Positions 12,320 through 24,677 of a DNA stretch of 64,000 bases are shown here, piece by piece. The stretch covers positions 4,526,001-4,590,000 of the forward strand of contig CM056876.1 of NCBI GenBank assembly GCA_029876055.1, read 5' to 3'. How positions within the stretch are numbered: the stretch's first letter is position 1; the number at the start of each line of letters is the position of its first letter. This DNA is from Madurella fahalii (taxonomy: Eukaryota > Ascomycota > Sordariomycetes > Sordariales). The notes beneath the pieces are model-generated. The model saw nothing but the letters and a program-made list of their open reading frames with translations. It did not search any database and was not told the DNA's origin. Position numbers and translations under genes: made by a program.

Positions 12320-15300
12320 ATGGCCCCCTACTCTTCGTCGGACTCAGGAGGCCAAAGTACGCCGGTTGGCTGTCCAAGGATGTCCAGCCCGTCCAACTCC
12401 CCATCCCCATCTTTCCCATCATCTCCACCTTCTATCAGCGGTGGAATATGTCAAGATATTGCCATCGTCGGCTTCTCATTCGATTTCCCTGAGGCCAATT
12501 CCGAAGAGGCGTTCTGGGACCTTATAATGCAGGGCAAGCGTGCCGTATCTCCTATCCCCCCGAGCAGATTCCACCATTCCAGATTCCGAGAGACGGTATG
12601 TGCAGGGGTATGCTTCGTCTATCGTGGTAGCAATTAACAATCCCGTGTTCTTCAACCAGATTCGTCCACAGAAAGCAAGCTTTGTGCAAAGAGATATCAG
12701 GGCATTTGACGCCAGATTCTTCGGTGTTACTGAGGACGAAGCTCTCGCAACAGATCCTCAGCTGCGCATATTGCTTGAAACCACCTACAGAGCTCTTGAG
12801 AATGGTACGGCTCTTACCCTCACCCCTGCAGAGAACCATGATCAGGAGGCATTGTTTACTAATATGCAGATTCCACAGCGGGAATACCTATGGAAAAGAT
12901 TAGCGGGACCGACGCGGCAGTGTATACCGGGTGCTTTACCGCCGACTACCTTCTTGCCACGTCCAGGGATCCCGAGAATGCACCCCGATATTCCTCCACC
13001 GGCATGGCACAAAGCATGCTGTCCAACCGTATCAGTGCGTTTTTCAACGTGACGGGTCCCAGCATCACTATCGATACGGCGTGCTCCAGCAGCTTGGTAG
13101 CATTGGACATGGCCTGTCAATCCATCAGTCAGGGGGAGTCTTCTGTGGTACGTATTACTATTACCGCACATAGCCTACGACGCCAAGTCTGGCCTGCTCA
13201 TTCGATGGGTCTAACACGGACACCACAGGGAATTGTTGCGGGATGCAACCTTCTTCTCACGCCGGACTTGTTCATCTCCCTATCCAGCCTCGGCTTTCTT
13301 TCACCAGACGGAGTGTGTCACAGTTTCGATAGCCGCGCTAATGGCTACGGCCGTGGTGAGGGCTTTGGCGTCCTGATTGTCAAACCCTTAGACGCAGCGT
13401 TGGCCGATGGTGACACCATCCGCGCCGTCATCAGAGCGACGGGGACTAACCAGAATGGCCGGACAAATCTCGCGCTGCCCAGCAAGGAGATGCAACGGCG
13501 ACTTACTGAGGAGACATACCGCAAGGCGCATCTCGACATGTCCCACACTCGCTTTTTTGAGGCACATGGGACGGGAACAGCTGCCGGCGACCCGCTCGAA
13601 GCCATGGCTATCGGGAATGCATTTGGTCCCAGGCGGGACCCAGATAATCCGGTCGTGATGTATGTTCATGCCGCCAGATACAGAGGCCGAGCTATGCAGG
13701 ATAGCTGACACAAGTCTCCAGCGGCGCGGTTAAGTCCAATATTGGTCACCTTGAGGGCGCCGCTGGCATTGCCGGGGTGATCAAGACAGTCCTAGTGCTC
13801 GAAAGGGGCATCATCCCTCCCATAGCAGGGCTTGAGCAGCTTAACCCCGAGATCGACGCCGAGTTCCTCAAGCTGAAGGTGAACACACGATCCCCCTTCA
13901 TTATGAGCCATCAACTAAACAAAGTCGTCCATAGTTCCCAAGAGTTGCCATGCCATGGCCAAATAGTGGCCTGCGGCGGGCCTCCATCAACTCCTTTGGG
14001 TTCGGTGGTACAAATTCACACGCTGTGCTGGATGATGCGTTTCACTATCTTCAAAGCCGCGGCTTGAGGGGCCAGCACCGAACGGAACCGTCCCCGGTCC
14101 TGGACTACAGCACGCAGCTTCGAGGTCCGCTTGTTGCTGCCCAAAACTTTATCACCACCCCTGGCAACCCCAAACTGTTCGTCTGGTCCGCAAATGAACC
14201 CAGCGCCTTGACCCGGATGCTCGAAGCTTATCGGAGGTACTTTGAAAGCCAATCAAAAACCGGCGGTTTGTCAGTGCACAACCTTGAGGTTTTGGCGTAT
14301 ACGCTGGCCCAGAAACGTAGCCTTCTTCCATGGAGGTCATACACCGTTTCAGACTCGCTGGGTGGGTTTCTTGAGCAGCTCCAGAAACCACAAGAGACAT
14401 ATCAATCAGGTGCTGATCCCAAGGTCGGCTTCGTCTTCACGGGGCAAGGGGCGCAGTGGCCGGGGATGTCGAGGGAGTTGTTCGAGTTTCCAAGTTTCAG
14501 GGACAGTGTCCTGAGCGCGGACGAATTCCTCCCTAAAATCGGTTGCAGCTGGAGACCGTCTGAAGTTCTCGAGAACATCAGACATCAACCAAGCATCAAC
14601 ATCCACGACCCATCTTTTTCCCAACCCCTCTGCACAATCATCCAAGTCGCCATCGTAGACTTGCTACGAACTTTTGGCATCCACCCCACAGTTGCCATTG
14701 GACACTCGAGCGGAGAGTTAGCCGCCGCGTACGCCGTCGGTGCTATCTGCAGGGAGTCGGCTTGGAAGCTGGCCTATTTCCGGGGCCATCTTTCCAGCAA
14801 GCTTGCCGAGTGGTCAAACGCGGACAGATCACGGCGCGGTTCCATGATGGCTGTGGCACTCTCCGAGTCTTCGGCCATTTCTTACATTGAAAAGACGCTC
14901 GAGAACCGTCGCAGCAACGGCGTTTTGACGATAGCGTGCATAAACAGCCCGCAGAACGTCACAATCTCGGGAGACGAGGACCTAATCCAGGCGCTCCAAA
15001 CGATCTTGAGTGCGGATGGCATCTTCGCCAGAGTGCTGAAGGTTCCCGTGGCCTATCATAGCCCTCACATGGAAGCTATCGCATCATCATACAGAGAGCT
15101 TATTGGCAGCCTCAATCCGGGCCAGAAGCCGTCCCACCACGCAACCATGATATCGTCCGTCACTGGAGATGCCATTGATCACAGAGAGCTGCAACAGGCT
15201 GAATACTGGGTTAGAAATATGGTTTCTCCCGTACGATTCTCTTTGGCTATCGAACGCCTCTGTCATAACGGGGCAAGGAAGACAAAGAAGAAGCTCGACT

Positions 15301-18300
15301 TGAGTCACCGAGAGTTTGCCTCGGTTGCCCACTTGTTGGAAATTGGGCCTCACTCTACTTTGCAGGGGCCTATTCGCCAGACGGTAGAAGCGGCGTCGCC
15401 AGAGGTTGACATCTCGTATGCCTCTGCCTTGGTCAGGAGCAAACCAGCTATCACCACGCTGCTTGAAGCCGTGGGTAAGCTTCATTGCTCCGGTTTCGAC
15501 GTTGATCTGGTCAAGGTCAACTCCCTGACCAAACCCTCGGAGTGGATGTTGCCGGAAGTGCTCCCAGCACTGCCTGGATATCCGTTTGATCACGCTCAAA
15601 CATACTGGAGTGAGCCGCGAGTCAGCAAGAACCTGCGTTCCCAGTCTCAGCCCTATAATGAGTTCTTAGGGGCCCCTGCGGCTGACTGGAACCCCCTTGC
15701 GCCACGGTGGCATAACAGCATTGGAGCGTCCTCAATACCATGGGTCCGAGATCACAGAATCAACAGTGAAATCCTCTATCCCGCTGCCGGAATGTGGGTC
15801 ATGGCTGTGGAAGCGATCACTCAAGTTTCGACTGGTAAAGAAATTGTCGGATACGAGATTCGGGATACGGCCATTCTATCGTCCCTTGTCATCCCGGCGG
15901 ATGGCACAAAGGTCGAAGTACAGTTCTGCTTGAAATCTAGGTCTGATTCATCGAACAAGTCGAGTTCTTGGGCTGACTTCAGCCTCTACGCTTGCCGCAA
16001 CGAGGACAATTTTGTCGAGATCTGCCACGGTTCCATCAAAGCGGTGTTTGCGGACTCGGATGGGAGATCGGACGCGAACCTCGCGCTAACCAACCAGACA
16101 GAGGAGACGATATCATTAGCCAAAGCCTCGTATTCTTCGCAAATTGATTCCAAAGAGCTGTACACCGATCTCGCTGAGAATGGCTATCACTACGGGGACC
16201 TATTCCAGGGCATTCAATTTGCTCGTCGAAACGGCGATGGTCAAGCTGTCGGGGACATTCTCTTCCGCTACCCCCCCTGCAGCTCTTCCATTTCAACCAT
16301 CCATCCATCAGCCATTCATCCCTGTGATCTCGACTCTGTCTTGCAGCTTTGTCTCCCCGCAATTTGCCAGCGTACCACTGGCCGAGGCGGCAAGAGGGAA
16401 ACCTGGGTGCCCACTTATCTCTCGAAGCTCTGGCTTCCGTCGACTGGTTTCCGGCGGCAAGGTCAGGTCCAAGCTCACGGCTCAACCCAATTCCGAAGTA
16501 CTCGTGTTTGCGAATCATCCATCCAAGCCATATCCCTACCCTCTGACGGCAGCACTGGAGGGGTATTGCACATATCCGGTGCCGAGCTGACGCTCATCAC
16601 CTCCACCCAGCCACCTGGGCACGCCAAACCCGCTTCGCGCCTCTCCCGCCGGCTCTGTTACGACCTTGTGCACGCTCCCGCCATCACGCTCCTCCCTCCC
16701 GTGGAAGTCGCCCACCACCTCCGCACGCAGGCCCTCATCCCGCCGGAGCCCACCGCCTTCCTGCGAGCTCTGAAACTTCACAACCTCAGCTCCCTCGCCC
16801 GCGCGGTCGCCGCGGTGCCGTACCGATCCGTCCCCTCGTCCCACCCTCACCTCCAGAAACAGCATCGCTGGGCGCAATCCATCCTCGCCGCCGCCGCCTC
16901 CCGCCCACCGCTGGGCATCCCCCACAACTGGACATCCTACCTCCCCGACCCGGACTTCGAGACCCTCGCCTCACAGCTCGCGGGTATGTCCCGCCTCGGG
17001 GAGCTGCACGTCAGTTTCGGACGGCACCTCGCATCCATCCTGCGGGGCGAGATGGATCCGCTGCAAGCCCTGAAGCGCGGGCATGAGAGTAAGGAGGAGG
17101 CGACGGAGGACGAGGGGCTCGAAGAGCTCCGGGCGCTGCTCAACGGGCTGGTCGACTTTGCGCCGATGGCCCGCTATCTCGATCTGCTTGCGCACGAGAA
17201 ACCCGGGATGAAAGTCCTTGAGGTTGGGGCGGGCGTGGGGGGTGTGACGAGGGAGGTGTTGAAGACCTTGGTCAGTGAACGGGGAGGTATGTGCAGGTTT
17301 GCGAGGTATGACGTTACGGATAGTTCGTCGGTGCTTTTGGAGAAGGCAAGGAAGGAAGGGGGGTTCGAGGGGCTCGGGGCGAAGATGGGCTTCGCGGTTT
17401 TGGACCTGGAAAAGGATGTGGCTGAGCAGGGGTTTGAGGAGGGCGGGTATGATTTGTGCGTGGCGGTTCATGTGAGTGCTGTGATGACATGACCATCTGG
17501 GAGATATGCTAATAGTCAACGATAGGCGTTGCGGGGAGCAAAGAGGTTGCGGGAGTCTTTAGGGAACATCAGACGGCTGTTGAAAGAGTGAGTGGTTTTG
17601 CATGATGACTCTTGACGGTTTTGGGAGATACTGACTCCTGTCCCCAACAGTGATGGAAAACTCATCATAATCGAGGACACCGACCCAAACACAACGATTG
17701 GGCAGTTCATATTCGGCTTTCTACCTGGTTGGTGGACAAGTCAGTATTCCCAGTACCGCATAGACTGTTCATTAAAACGCGGAATTAGTACTAATGAGTG
17801 CTTGCAGGCGCCGAGGCATGGAAACAAGACGACCCCATCGCATCGATATCGGAGTGGGACCAAGAGTTGAAAGCCAGCGGGTTTGACGGCGCCCAGATTG
17901 TTGTGCCCAACTATCAGGAAGAAGAAAATCAGTTTGCTAGCCTGATCATCTCGTCCGCCACCCAAACGATCACCGAAGAAAGAGGAGTGCCGTCTCTGGT
18001 ACCCCGTCAACAGGCAAAGACGGCTGTGGTTATCACGGGCTGGTCTGAGAAGCCTCAGAAATCGCCGGTCATGGCAGAGTTGGTCCTCTCGAAACTTAGA
18101 CGGGAGACTGACGCCGTGGCCGATGTGCAGATTAGCACATTCCTGGAACTGCCGGCCAGGAAAGATCTCGGCGACGAATTTGTGATAGTTGTCCACGACT
18201 TAAACACAAAGTGGCCGTCTCTCGCGCATATTTCCCCGGAGGAGTACCAATCGTTTCACTCGACCTTCTCCCGGGCTCGCTCCGTCATGTGGCTTGCCTC

Positions 18301-20930
18301 GACCTCCTCCCCCGAGGCTATCGGCCCCATCCAAGGCCTTGCCCGCACCCTCCGAAGAGAGCGACATGGATTGGTCTTTTCAACCGTCGCAGTGGATCCG
18401 GCAACTATTTGCTCATCCCTCTTCACGAGCATATCTATTGCCGTGGACAACTTCCTGCGGGGCGTATCAACCGGGATGTGCGAGTGGGAACTCACCCAGG
18501 CCGGGTCTTCTCTTACCATTCCGCGAGCCTATGAATCCCCTTCTCTCGACGACGCGATTTTCCAATACACCGCCGCAGACTCAGGGAACCCCATCCTCGC
18601 ACCATGCCACCCTTTTTCATCACCGTCGCACAATCTTAGGCTGGCGATCCGCCAGCCCGGTCTTCCCGACACACTCTACTTCGCCTCCGCCCCCCTCCCT
18701 CCATCTCCGCTGCCGCCAAAGCACATATCAGTCTCGGTCAAATCCATAGGCATCAACTTCCGGGACTGTCTCATCACGCTCGGTCGCGTCGATCAAGACA
18801 CCCTCGGGAGCGAGTGCTCCGGCGTTGTTCTCGCTGTCGGCTCCGAGGTCACGGGCCTTCGGCCGGGCGACGGCGTCCTCGTCTTTACATGCGATAGCTT
18901 CCAATCCGTCATCAGCTGCGACGCGCGCCTGGCCGTGAAGGTGCCGAGCGGTATGACGTTTCCCGAGGCGGCGTCGATCCCGACCAACTTCGTCACGGCC
19001 CACTATGCGCTCGTCCGCGTCGCGCGGCTGTCCAGGGGGGAGTCGATCCTGATCCAATCTGGCGCGGGCGGGACGGGCCAGGCCGCGGTGCAGGTGGCCC
19101 AGTGGTGCGGCGCCGAGATCTACACGACGGTTGGATCCGAGGCCAAGCGGAAGCTGTTGATGGACAAGTACGACATACCGCCCGAGAGGATCCTCAATAG
19201 CCGGGATCTGTCTTTTGCGGATGAAATTCGCCGGCTGACGGGCGGGAAGGGGGTGGATGTGGTCCTAAACAGCCTCGCTGGTGACGCGCTTGTAGCCGGT
19301 TGGGAGTGCGTCGCGCCGTACGGAAGGTTTGTCGAGATTGGGAAGCGGGACATTTTTGAGCATGGGAAACTGCCAATGTTCCAGTTTGCCAGGAACGTCT
19401 CGTTCTGCACGGTCGATTTGAGCGCCTTGACTGTGGATAGGCCAGAGGTGGTCCAAGAGGAGCTGGTGGCGGTTATGGAGTTGTTCGAGAAAGGCATGTT
19501 GCGCTTGCCGGAGCCCATGAAGACCTTCTCAATCAATGATGTGGAGGCTGCCTTCAGGTATCTGCAGAGTGGGAAGAATGCCGGCAAGGTGGTGGTTGAG
19601 GTCGGCGAGGGCGATCGCGTGCCAGTGAGTACTAGTCTCACGTTTACCCCTGAAACCCTGCAGTGGAACCGTGAAATCCAGAATCTATCGACTGACATGT
19701 ACGTCTCTTACCAAAAAGGCCGTCATCCAACCAAAGAAGTCAGACTGGACATTTAGTCCCGACGCCAGCTTTGCCATTGCTGGAGGTCTTGGTGCGATGG
19801 GTCGAATCATCGCCGAGTGGATGGTCTCCAAAGGCGCTCGACACCTGGTTCTCTTATCCCGGTCGGGCCTCCAGCATGACAATGCTGTGGCGGCAGACTT
19901 TGTCCGGGGCTTACGGGACAAGGGTGCCAACGTATATTGCCCCCCGTGCAACATCGCAGACGCAGCATCCCTTCGCCAAACCCTGGAGCACTGCCGTGAG
20001 CACCTGCCACCCATCAAGGGATGTATTCAAGCGGCCATGGTTCTCCGGGATGGCTTGTTTGAAAACGTAGACCACACGGATTGGTCCGCATCGCTCAGCC
20101 CGAAGGTCGACGGCTCGTGGAACCTGCACGAGCAACTGCCGCGCGACCTCGACTTTTTCCTTCTCTTTTCTTCAGTGTCGGGCATTATCGGCTCCCAGGG
20201 GCAAGCCAGCTACGCAGCGGGAAACACTTACCAAGACTGGCTTGCCCGGTACCGCGTCCAACAACTGGGCGAGCGAGCACTCTCCATCAATCTCTCCCTA
20301 GTTCAGGGCGACGGCTTCTCAGTTGAGCATCCAGAACTGGCGCAGCAAATGGTGTTGACCAAGCATGTGGTTGAGATGTCACGCGAGGAAATGCTCGGTC
20401 TGCTTGACCATGTCTGCAACCCGGCGGTGGTGAATGGGCCGCCGGGGCGATGCCAAATTATTATGGGCCTCGATATCCCCAGCCATGCCTTGGCTCGGGG
20501 CATGGACCCGCCAGGATGGATGCACGAGCCGATGTTTGCGAATCTGCATCGACTCGAGATGATTGAAACTGAAGATGACGGAAGCCAGCTGGAGGATGCT
20601 AATTTTCATGGAGCTGTTAAGGGGCAGATTGGCCCGGATTTTGTCACACGTGTCAAAGAGGCCCCATCGGTTGCCGATTCGGCTGATATCGTCTGCGATG
20701 CCCTGTTGAGCAAGCTCTGTAAGGCGCTTGCAAGGCCTCTGGAGTCGCTGGATAAGACCCAGCCGTTGCACGTGTACGGCGTGGACTCTTTAGTGGCAGT
20801 TGAGTTAAGGAACTGGTTTTTGCAGTCGTTGAAGGTGGACGTTGCGGTATTTGAGATTCTGGGAGGGTCTACCTGCGCGACTCTTGCTCGGGGTGTTGCA
20901 GAGAAGGCCAGATTGGGCGGAGGGGTTTAA
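12320..20930 (+). CDS. Highly reducing polyketide synthase, KS-AT-DH-cMT-ER-KR-ACP
   Basis: Predicted 2664 aa in ten exons: 12320-12595, 12660-12804, 12879-13147, 13229-13659, 13722-13878, 13935-17471, 17526-17587, 17651-17739, 17808-19624, 19719-20930 (7995 nt, in frame). KS begins near residue 44 (DIAIVGFSFDFPE); active Cys about 208 (DTACSSSL), His about 341 (EAHGTGTAAGDPLEA), His about 381 (SNIGHLEGAAG). AT Ser about 683 (GHSSGEL). DH His about 1032 (VRDHRINSEILYPAAG, Ser where Gly is usual) and Asp about 1225 (HPCDLDSVLQ). cMT SAM motif about 1521 (VLEVGAGVGG). ER about 1940-2260 with GAGGTGQAA. KR about 2284 (GGLGAMG) with ASYAAGN. ACP Ser about 2617 (GVDSL). No thioesterase or reductase follows the ACP. 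All catalytic motifs look intact. Product unknown. Confidence 0.96.
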
Positions 20931-21432
20931 ACATCTGAACTGCTTGGTGAAAGGCTGGAGAGCTCTGTACACTCTTTATTTTAAGCATGCTCGTTCTTGA
21001 AATACGATGCAATTATTCTGTTTCCTCATATTACTGAACTCGTCCGGATCTAGGTCCGCCGCTTTTTTATACTGAGCACGTGAGCGATCGAGTATGCGTG
21101 CGAGCCACAAGGGTTCGGGAATGGAGGTTTTGGTATCGAGGTTGGATCGTTACAGACTAGCATGACGGGACCGAAGTCTGTGAAAATACAACTCCGAACT
21201 AGTCCCGCGTTATCCAGCCCCCTATGCCATCAAGCAGCATAATCCACAATTTGAACCACTAAATCAAACATTAAATCTGGACACTAGCCTCCTCTCAAGT
21301 CAGTTCTTAGTAAGCATCAAGTCGACATACGCAGCACGCCCAGAGATATCATCCTCATCCTGTTGCTCGGCCGAATCCAAAACACGAGCTTTCCTACCTG
21401 GCAGCAACCTGCCGCCTTCAAACGGCACGCCA
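20931..21432. other. Convergent 3' region between PKS and dioxygenase
   Basis: Both neighbouring genes end here. A T-rich stretch with TTATTTTAAG near 20975 could serve 3' processing. No gene seen. Confidence 0.45.
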
Positions 21433-22654
21433 TCACAGCAAAAACGTAGGCGGCACCTCGGGACCTGTCAAACCGTCAGTAAGTCGTGTCCGTGTTCTGT
21501 CACCAGGCCAACTTACCCCAGACATGCAGGTTATCCGGCCCCGCTTTGGTGCGGTGTGTGGGCTCCCTCATATCCAACAAATCGCCGTCGACATAGTGCT
21601 CCATGATGAAGCCGGCCGGGTCAAACCTGCGTCCCCGTTAGCGCTTCGGTCCATCAACTATCAAGCCTCGGCCGCAAACCAACCAGTAATCGAAGATCTG
21701 GCTGCCCATGACATGTCTCCCCACACCCCAGCAGTTGGTGTACCCCTGGTGGCGGAGCCAGTCGTGGCCGAGAACCTGGGCGTCAAAGTCGTGCGTCTCG
21801 AACGACGAGTGGTGCACGTGCATCTTGGGCCCCTCAAAGAAGAAGAAGCAGTGATGGTCGACTAGCTCGTCGCCACGGTCCAACCGGAAGAAGACGGTGA
21901 TGTCGACGTTTTGGTCATTGTAGACGAGCTGCAGTGTTGAGCGTGGTCAAACATCCCTAGCGGCCCACAGTGTTCGGCTGGACATGGGCCTGACTTACCT
22001 CGCTGGGATGGAAGTTGAAATAGGATGTGTAAAATTCGTAGCATTTGGCATAGTTGGTCACGCACATGCCGAAGTGGCCCAGCTTGTGCACCGGCGCCGG
22101 CCTTTTCTTGAAGCGCTGGAATTGGTTGACACCGCGGTTCTTCTCGGTGGGCTGCAGTCTGTGAGTACGTCGGGTCGGCGGAACAAACAGCGTGGTGGGC
22201 GCCAACTCACATAGTTAAACCTGAGGATCGGGAACTCCGGGTCTTCCCTCGCGACTGGTGTCTGGCCGTATACGAGGTGGAAGGGGAACGCGTCGACGGG
22301 GTCGTAGAAGGTCACGCGCTTGCCGCCGCCGGGGATATCCTTCATCTCATGGACCTCAGTAGCATTGCACTCCTTGGGCAGCGTCTTGGCCGCATGCACC
22401 AGATCTTCCTCGGACTCGACGACAAAGGCCGCGCCACCGAACTCGTTCTTGTCTGACGCCTCGAGCGCGAGGGCAAAGGGCTCGGTGCCGTAGCCCCGGA
22501 AGAAAGTCGTCTTGCCGACCTGGGCCGTCTCTACGAAGCCAAAGTCTACGGCAAACTTCTTGGCTGCCTCGATATCTTGATGCTTGTACCAGACATGGGC
22601 GATGCGCACCAGCTGGATCTTCTTGATGGGGTTAGACGGCAGACCGGACGCCAT
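21433..22654 (-). CDS. Two-domain VOC-fold extradiol-type dioxygenase (glyoxalase/bleomycin-resistance superfamily)
   Basis: Predicted 327 aa in five exons: 22654-22211, 22151-21999, 21928-21684, 21626-21517, 21464-21433; introns of 52-70 nt, total in frame. The N-terminal VOC module opens with LVRIAHVWYKHQDIEAAKKF. The C-terminal module carries the three expected iron ligands of type I extradiol dioxygenases: His174 in HKLGHFGMCV, a His at 238/239 in MHVHHSSFE, and Glu290 in FIMEHYVDGD. The segment HDWLRHQGYTNCWGVGRHVM is also typical of this class. These enzymes cleave catechol-like rings next to the diol. The gene ends tail-to-tail with the PKS about 500 bp away. It may tailor an aromatic intermediate or serve catabolism; which one cannot be told from sequence. 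Confidence 0.88.
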
Positions 22655-23548
22655 GATGGGCTGTCGTGTACGTCGTGTTGCTATTGTCTTTGTTGGGAGC
22701 CAGGGGTTAGGGGCTTAGGGGTAGGCCTTGTGGCTGTCAAGGTTTACAGAGCTATGGTGGGAAACGAAATCTCGAATTGCTGAAAAATACTTGTCCGGGA
22801 GCTGCTGAAGCTATCTGAGTCCGGGATCTGTCCTCCATGGCGGGCGGGGGATATATTTGGAGCCCGTCTCCATCAGGGGCACAGCTGGAGACTCGTGCCC
22901 CGCGGGGGAACGGTGGGGTAGCGCGAGGGTGACGCAGACTCCGGCATTTCAATGGGGAAGAATCATCAAGCCGCAGCCTCTCGATTTCGCGGCGGCAGTT
23001 CACCTTGGGAAGGGCTGTCTATCCAATCACGGGCACCGGATAATTCCTAGCTGCTTCCATCAACCCATGTCCCCCGGGGATGCCGCGGGTGGGCGGTTGG
23101 AGTCCATAGCCTGTTTGGAGGAGAGGGCTCTTGAAATGCATACATCTTGCCGTTGCACCGGACTCGCACGAGCTGGGTAGCACCATCATGCTGGTCGGAC
23201 TCCGGAGAGGCGAATGGCGCCGGCGGCTGCAGGGTTTGTGGCTTGCAGAGGCCAATTGAAACCGGGTCCGCAGGCGTGCTTACAGGCGACCTGAGGAAGT
23301 GTTCCAGCCCCGGCTCTACAGTTACTTTCCTGGAACTGGGGTAACCGCCTGCTCCGCGTGAACGGATTGTTCTGGAAAAAGGCACGCAATGCTACTTTAT
23401 CCCTAACCCTAAACCGCTGATGCCTGCCCCGCAGCTGCTGCGACCCTGGCTGCACCACCGTCAGCGTCTGGGGTCGACGGCAACACCGCTGAAAGGCGCT
23501 TGACGACAGATCACGACGACCCGTCCCGCCCGGGGCCAGTCAGCCGCC
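22655..23548. promoter_or_regulatory. Divergent promoter region of dioxygenase and MDP1-type phosphatase, with a telobox
   Basis: Both flanking genes start here, and this is the likely right border of the metabolite cluster. The motif CCCTAACCCTAAA at 23401-23413, about 136 bp before the phosphatase ATG, is two telomere-like units. In fungi such teloboxes (AACCCTAA) are promoter elements of growth-linked genes. No gene seen. Confidence 0.5.
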
Positions 23549-24256
23549 ATGGCCAAGAAGAAACTCTCCAAGGCCCCCGAGCCCACAACAACAACAGCGA
23601 CAACAGCAGCCTCCTTCTCCGTCAACCCCTCCGGGGCGGCCAGCAGCACGAGGCTCCCCGCCTGCCTGCACGACGGCCTCCCGCTCCCGCGCCTGATCGT
23701 GCTCGACCTCGATTACACGCTCTGGCCGTTCTACTCGGACATCCACATCTCGACGCCAATCCGGCTCGTCGCGGGCTCCAACCCGCCGACCGTCGCGGAC
23801 CGCAACGGCGAGCTCTTCGCGCTGTACCCGGACGCGCCGCACATCCTGCGGCTGGTGGCCTCGTCGCTGCCCAACACGCGGCTCGCCGTGGCGAGCAAGT
23901 CGCCCGTCGGCGACCTCTGCCGGGAGGTCCTGAAGCTGCTGCGGCTGCCGCCGGCGGTGGCGGCGGCGGGCCCGGATGGCGGCGGCGGCGAGGCTGTCAA
24001 GGGCGGGCCCAAGCGGACCATTGACGCGTTCGACGCCGGGCTCGAGATCTACGAGGGCACGAAGCTGCGCCATTTCGAGGTGATCCAGAAGCGGACGGGG
24101 ATTCCGTTCAGGGACATGCTGTTTTTCGACGACGAGAGGCCCAACTTCGAGGTCGAGAGCTTGGGGGTGACCATGAGGCTTGTGAGGAACGGGCTGACCT
24201 GGGAGGAATTGGAAAAAGGAATACTGCAGTGGCGGGGGAACTTGGGCATAGCATGA
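23549..24256 (+). CDS. MDP1-type HAD phosphatase (acid phosphatase PF12689)
   Basis: Intronless, 235 aa. After a low-complexity Thr/Ser-rich N-terminus comes the HAD motif I VLDLDYTLWPF with the nucleophile Asp53 and general acid Asp55. Motif II/III candidates are LAVASKSPVGD and the acidic motif IV MLFFDDERPNFEVE. This matches magnesium-dependent phosphatase 1, a small soluble HAD enzyme acting on protein phosphotyrosine or sugar phosphates/fructosamines in vitro. An insertion of about 25 Gly/Ala/Pro-rich residues near 135-160 lies within the fold, a common fungal variation. The start at 23549 lies downstream of a telobox-bearing promoter. Probably a housekeeping gene outside the PKS cluster. 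Confidence 0.9.
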   Translation: MAKKKLSKAPEPTTTTATTAASFSVNPSGAASSTRLPACLHDGLPLPRLIVLDLDYTLWPFYSDIHISTPIRLVAGSNPPTVADRNGELFALYPDAPHILRLVASSLPNTRLAVASKSPVGDLCREVLKLLRLPPAVAAAGPDGGGGEAVKGGPKRTIDAFDAGLEIYEGTKLRHFEVIQKRTGIPFRDMLFFDDERPNFEVESLGVTMRLVRNGLTWEELEKGILQWRGNLGIA

Positions 24257-24677
24257 CGGCAGGGATTTTGTTACTGAGCGGGGAGAGTTTGTGCGAGTTC
24301 GGGTGCTGGCGCTCTGCGGGATGGGGATGTGGTTGCACCACATTTGGGCTCTGGTGGGTTAGCGGGCTGGGATGCAAGACGGACACGACCAGGTGTTGCG
24401 GCGTTGCGGGAATGGATTGGATGCGCATTTGGCATAGAGCTGAAGCTAATACTGAAGTAAATTCGGTTAAGTTGTCCGATGGTGTTGCGATTGGGATCAT
24501 CTTTGGTTTAAAATGCTTGCACCCCCGAACCCCTCTTTCCCGCCCTGTAGTCGAAATCCCGCGATCTGCTCTATATGCCAGAAGAATAACAAAAGGTATA
24601 AACTACGCCATAATATGACTCAACCCGTCTACGTATGGAGTGTCCGGACAACCACTGATGCTCCACAGAACCCTAAC
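24257..24677. other. Convergent 3' region between MDP1 and Sec14-like genes
   Basis: Both flanking genes end here. I see no gene or repeat in it. Confidence 0.45.
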
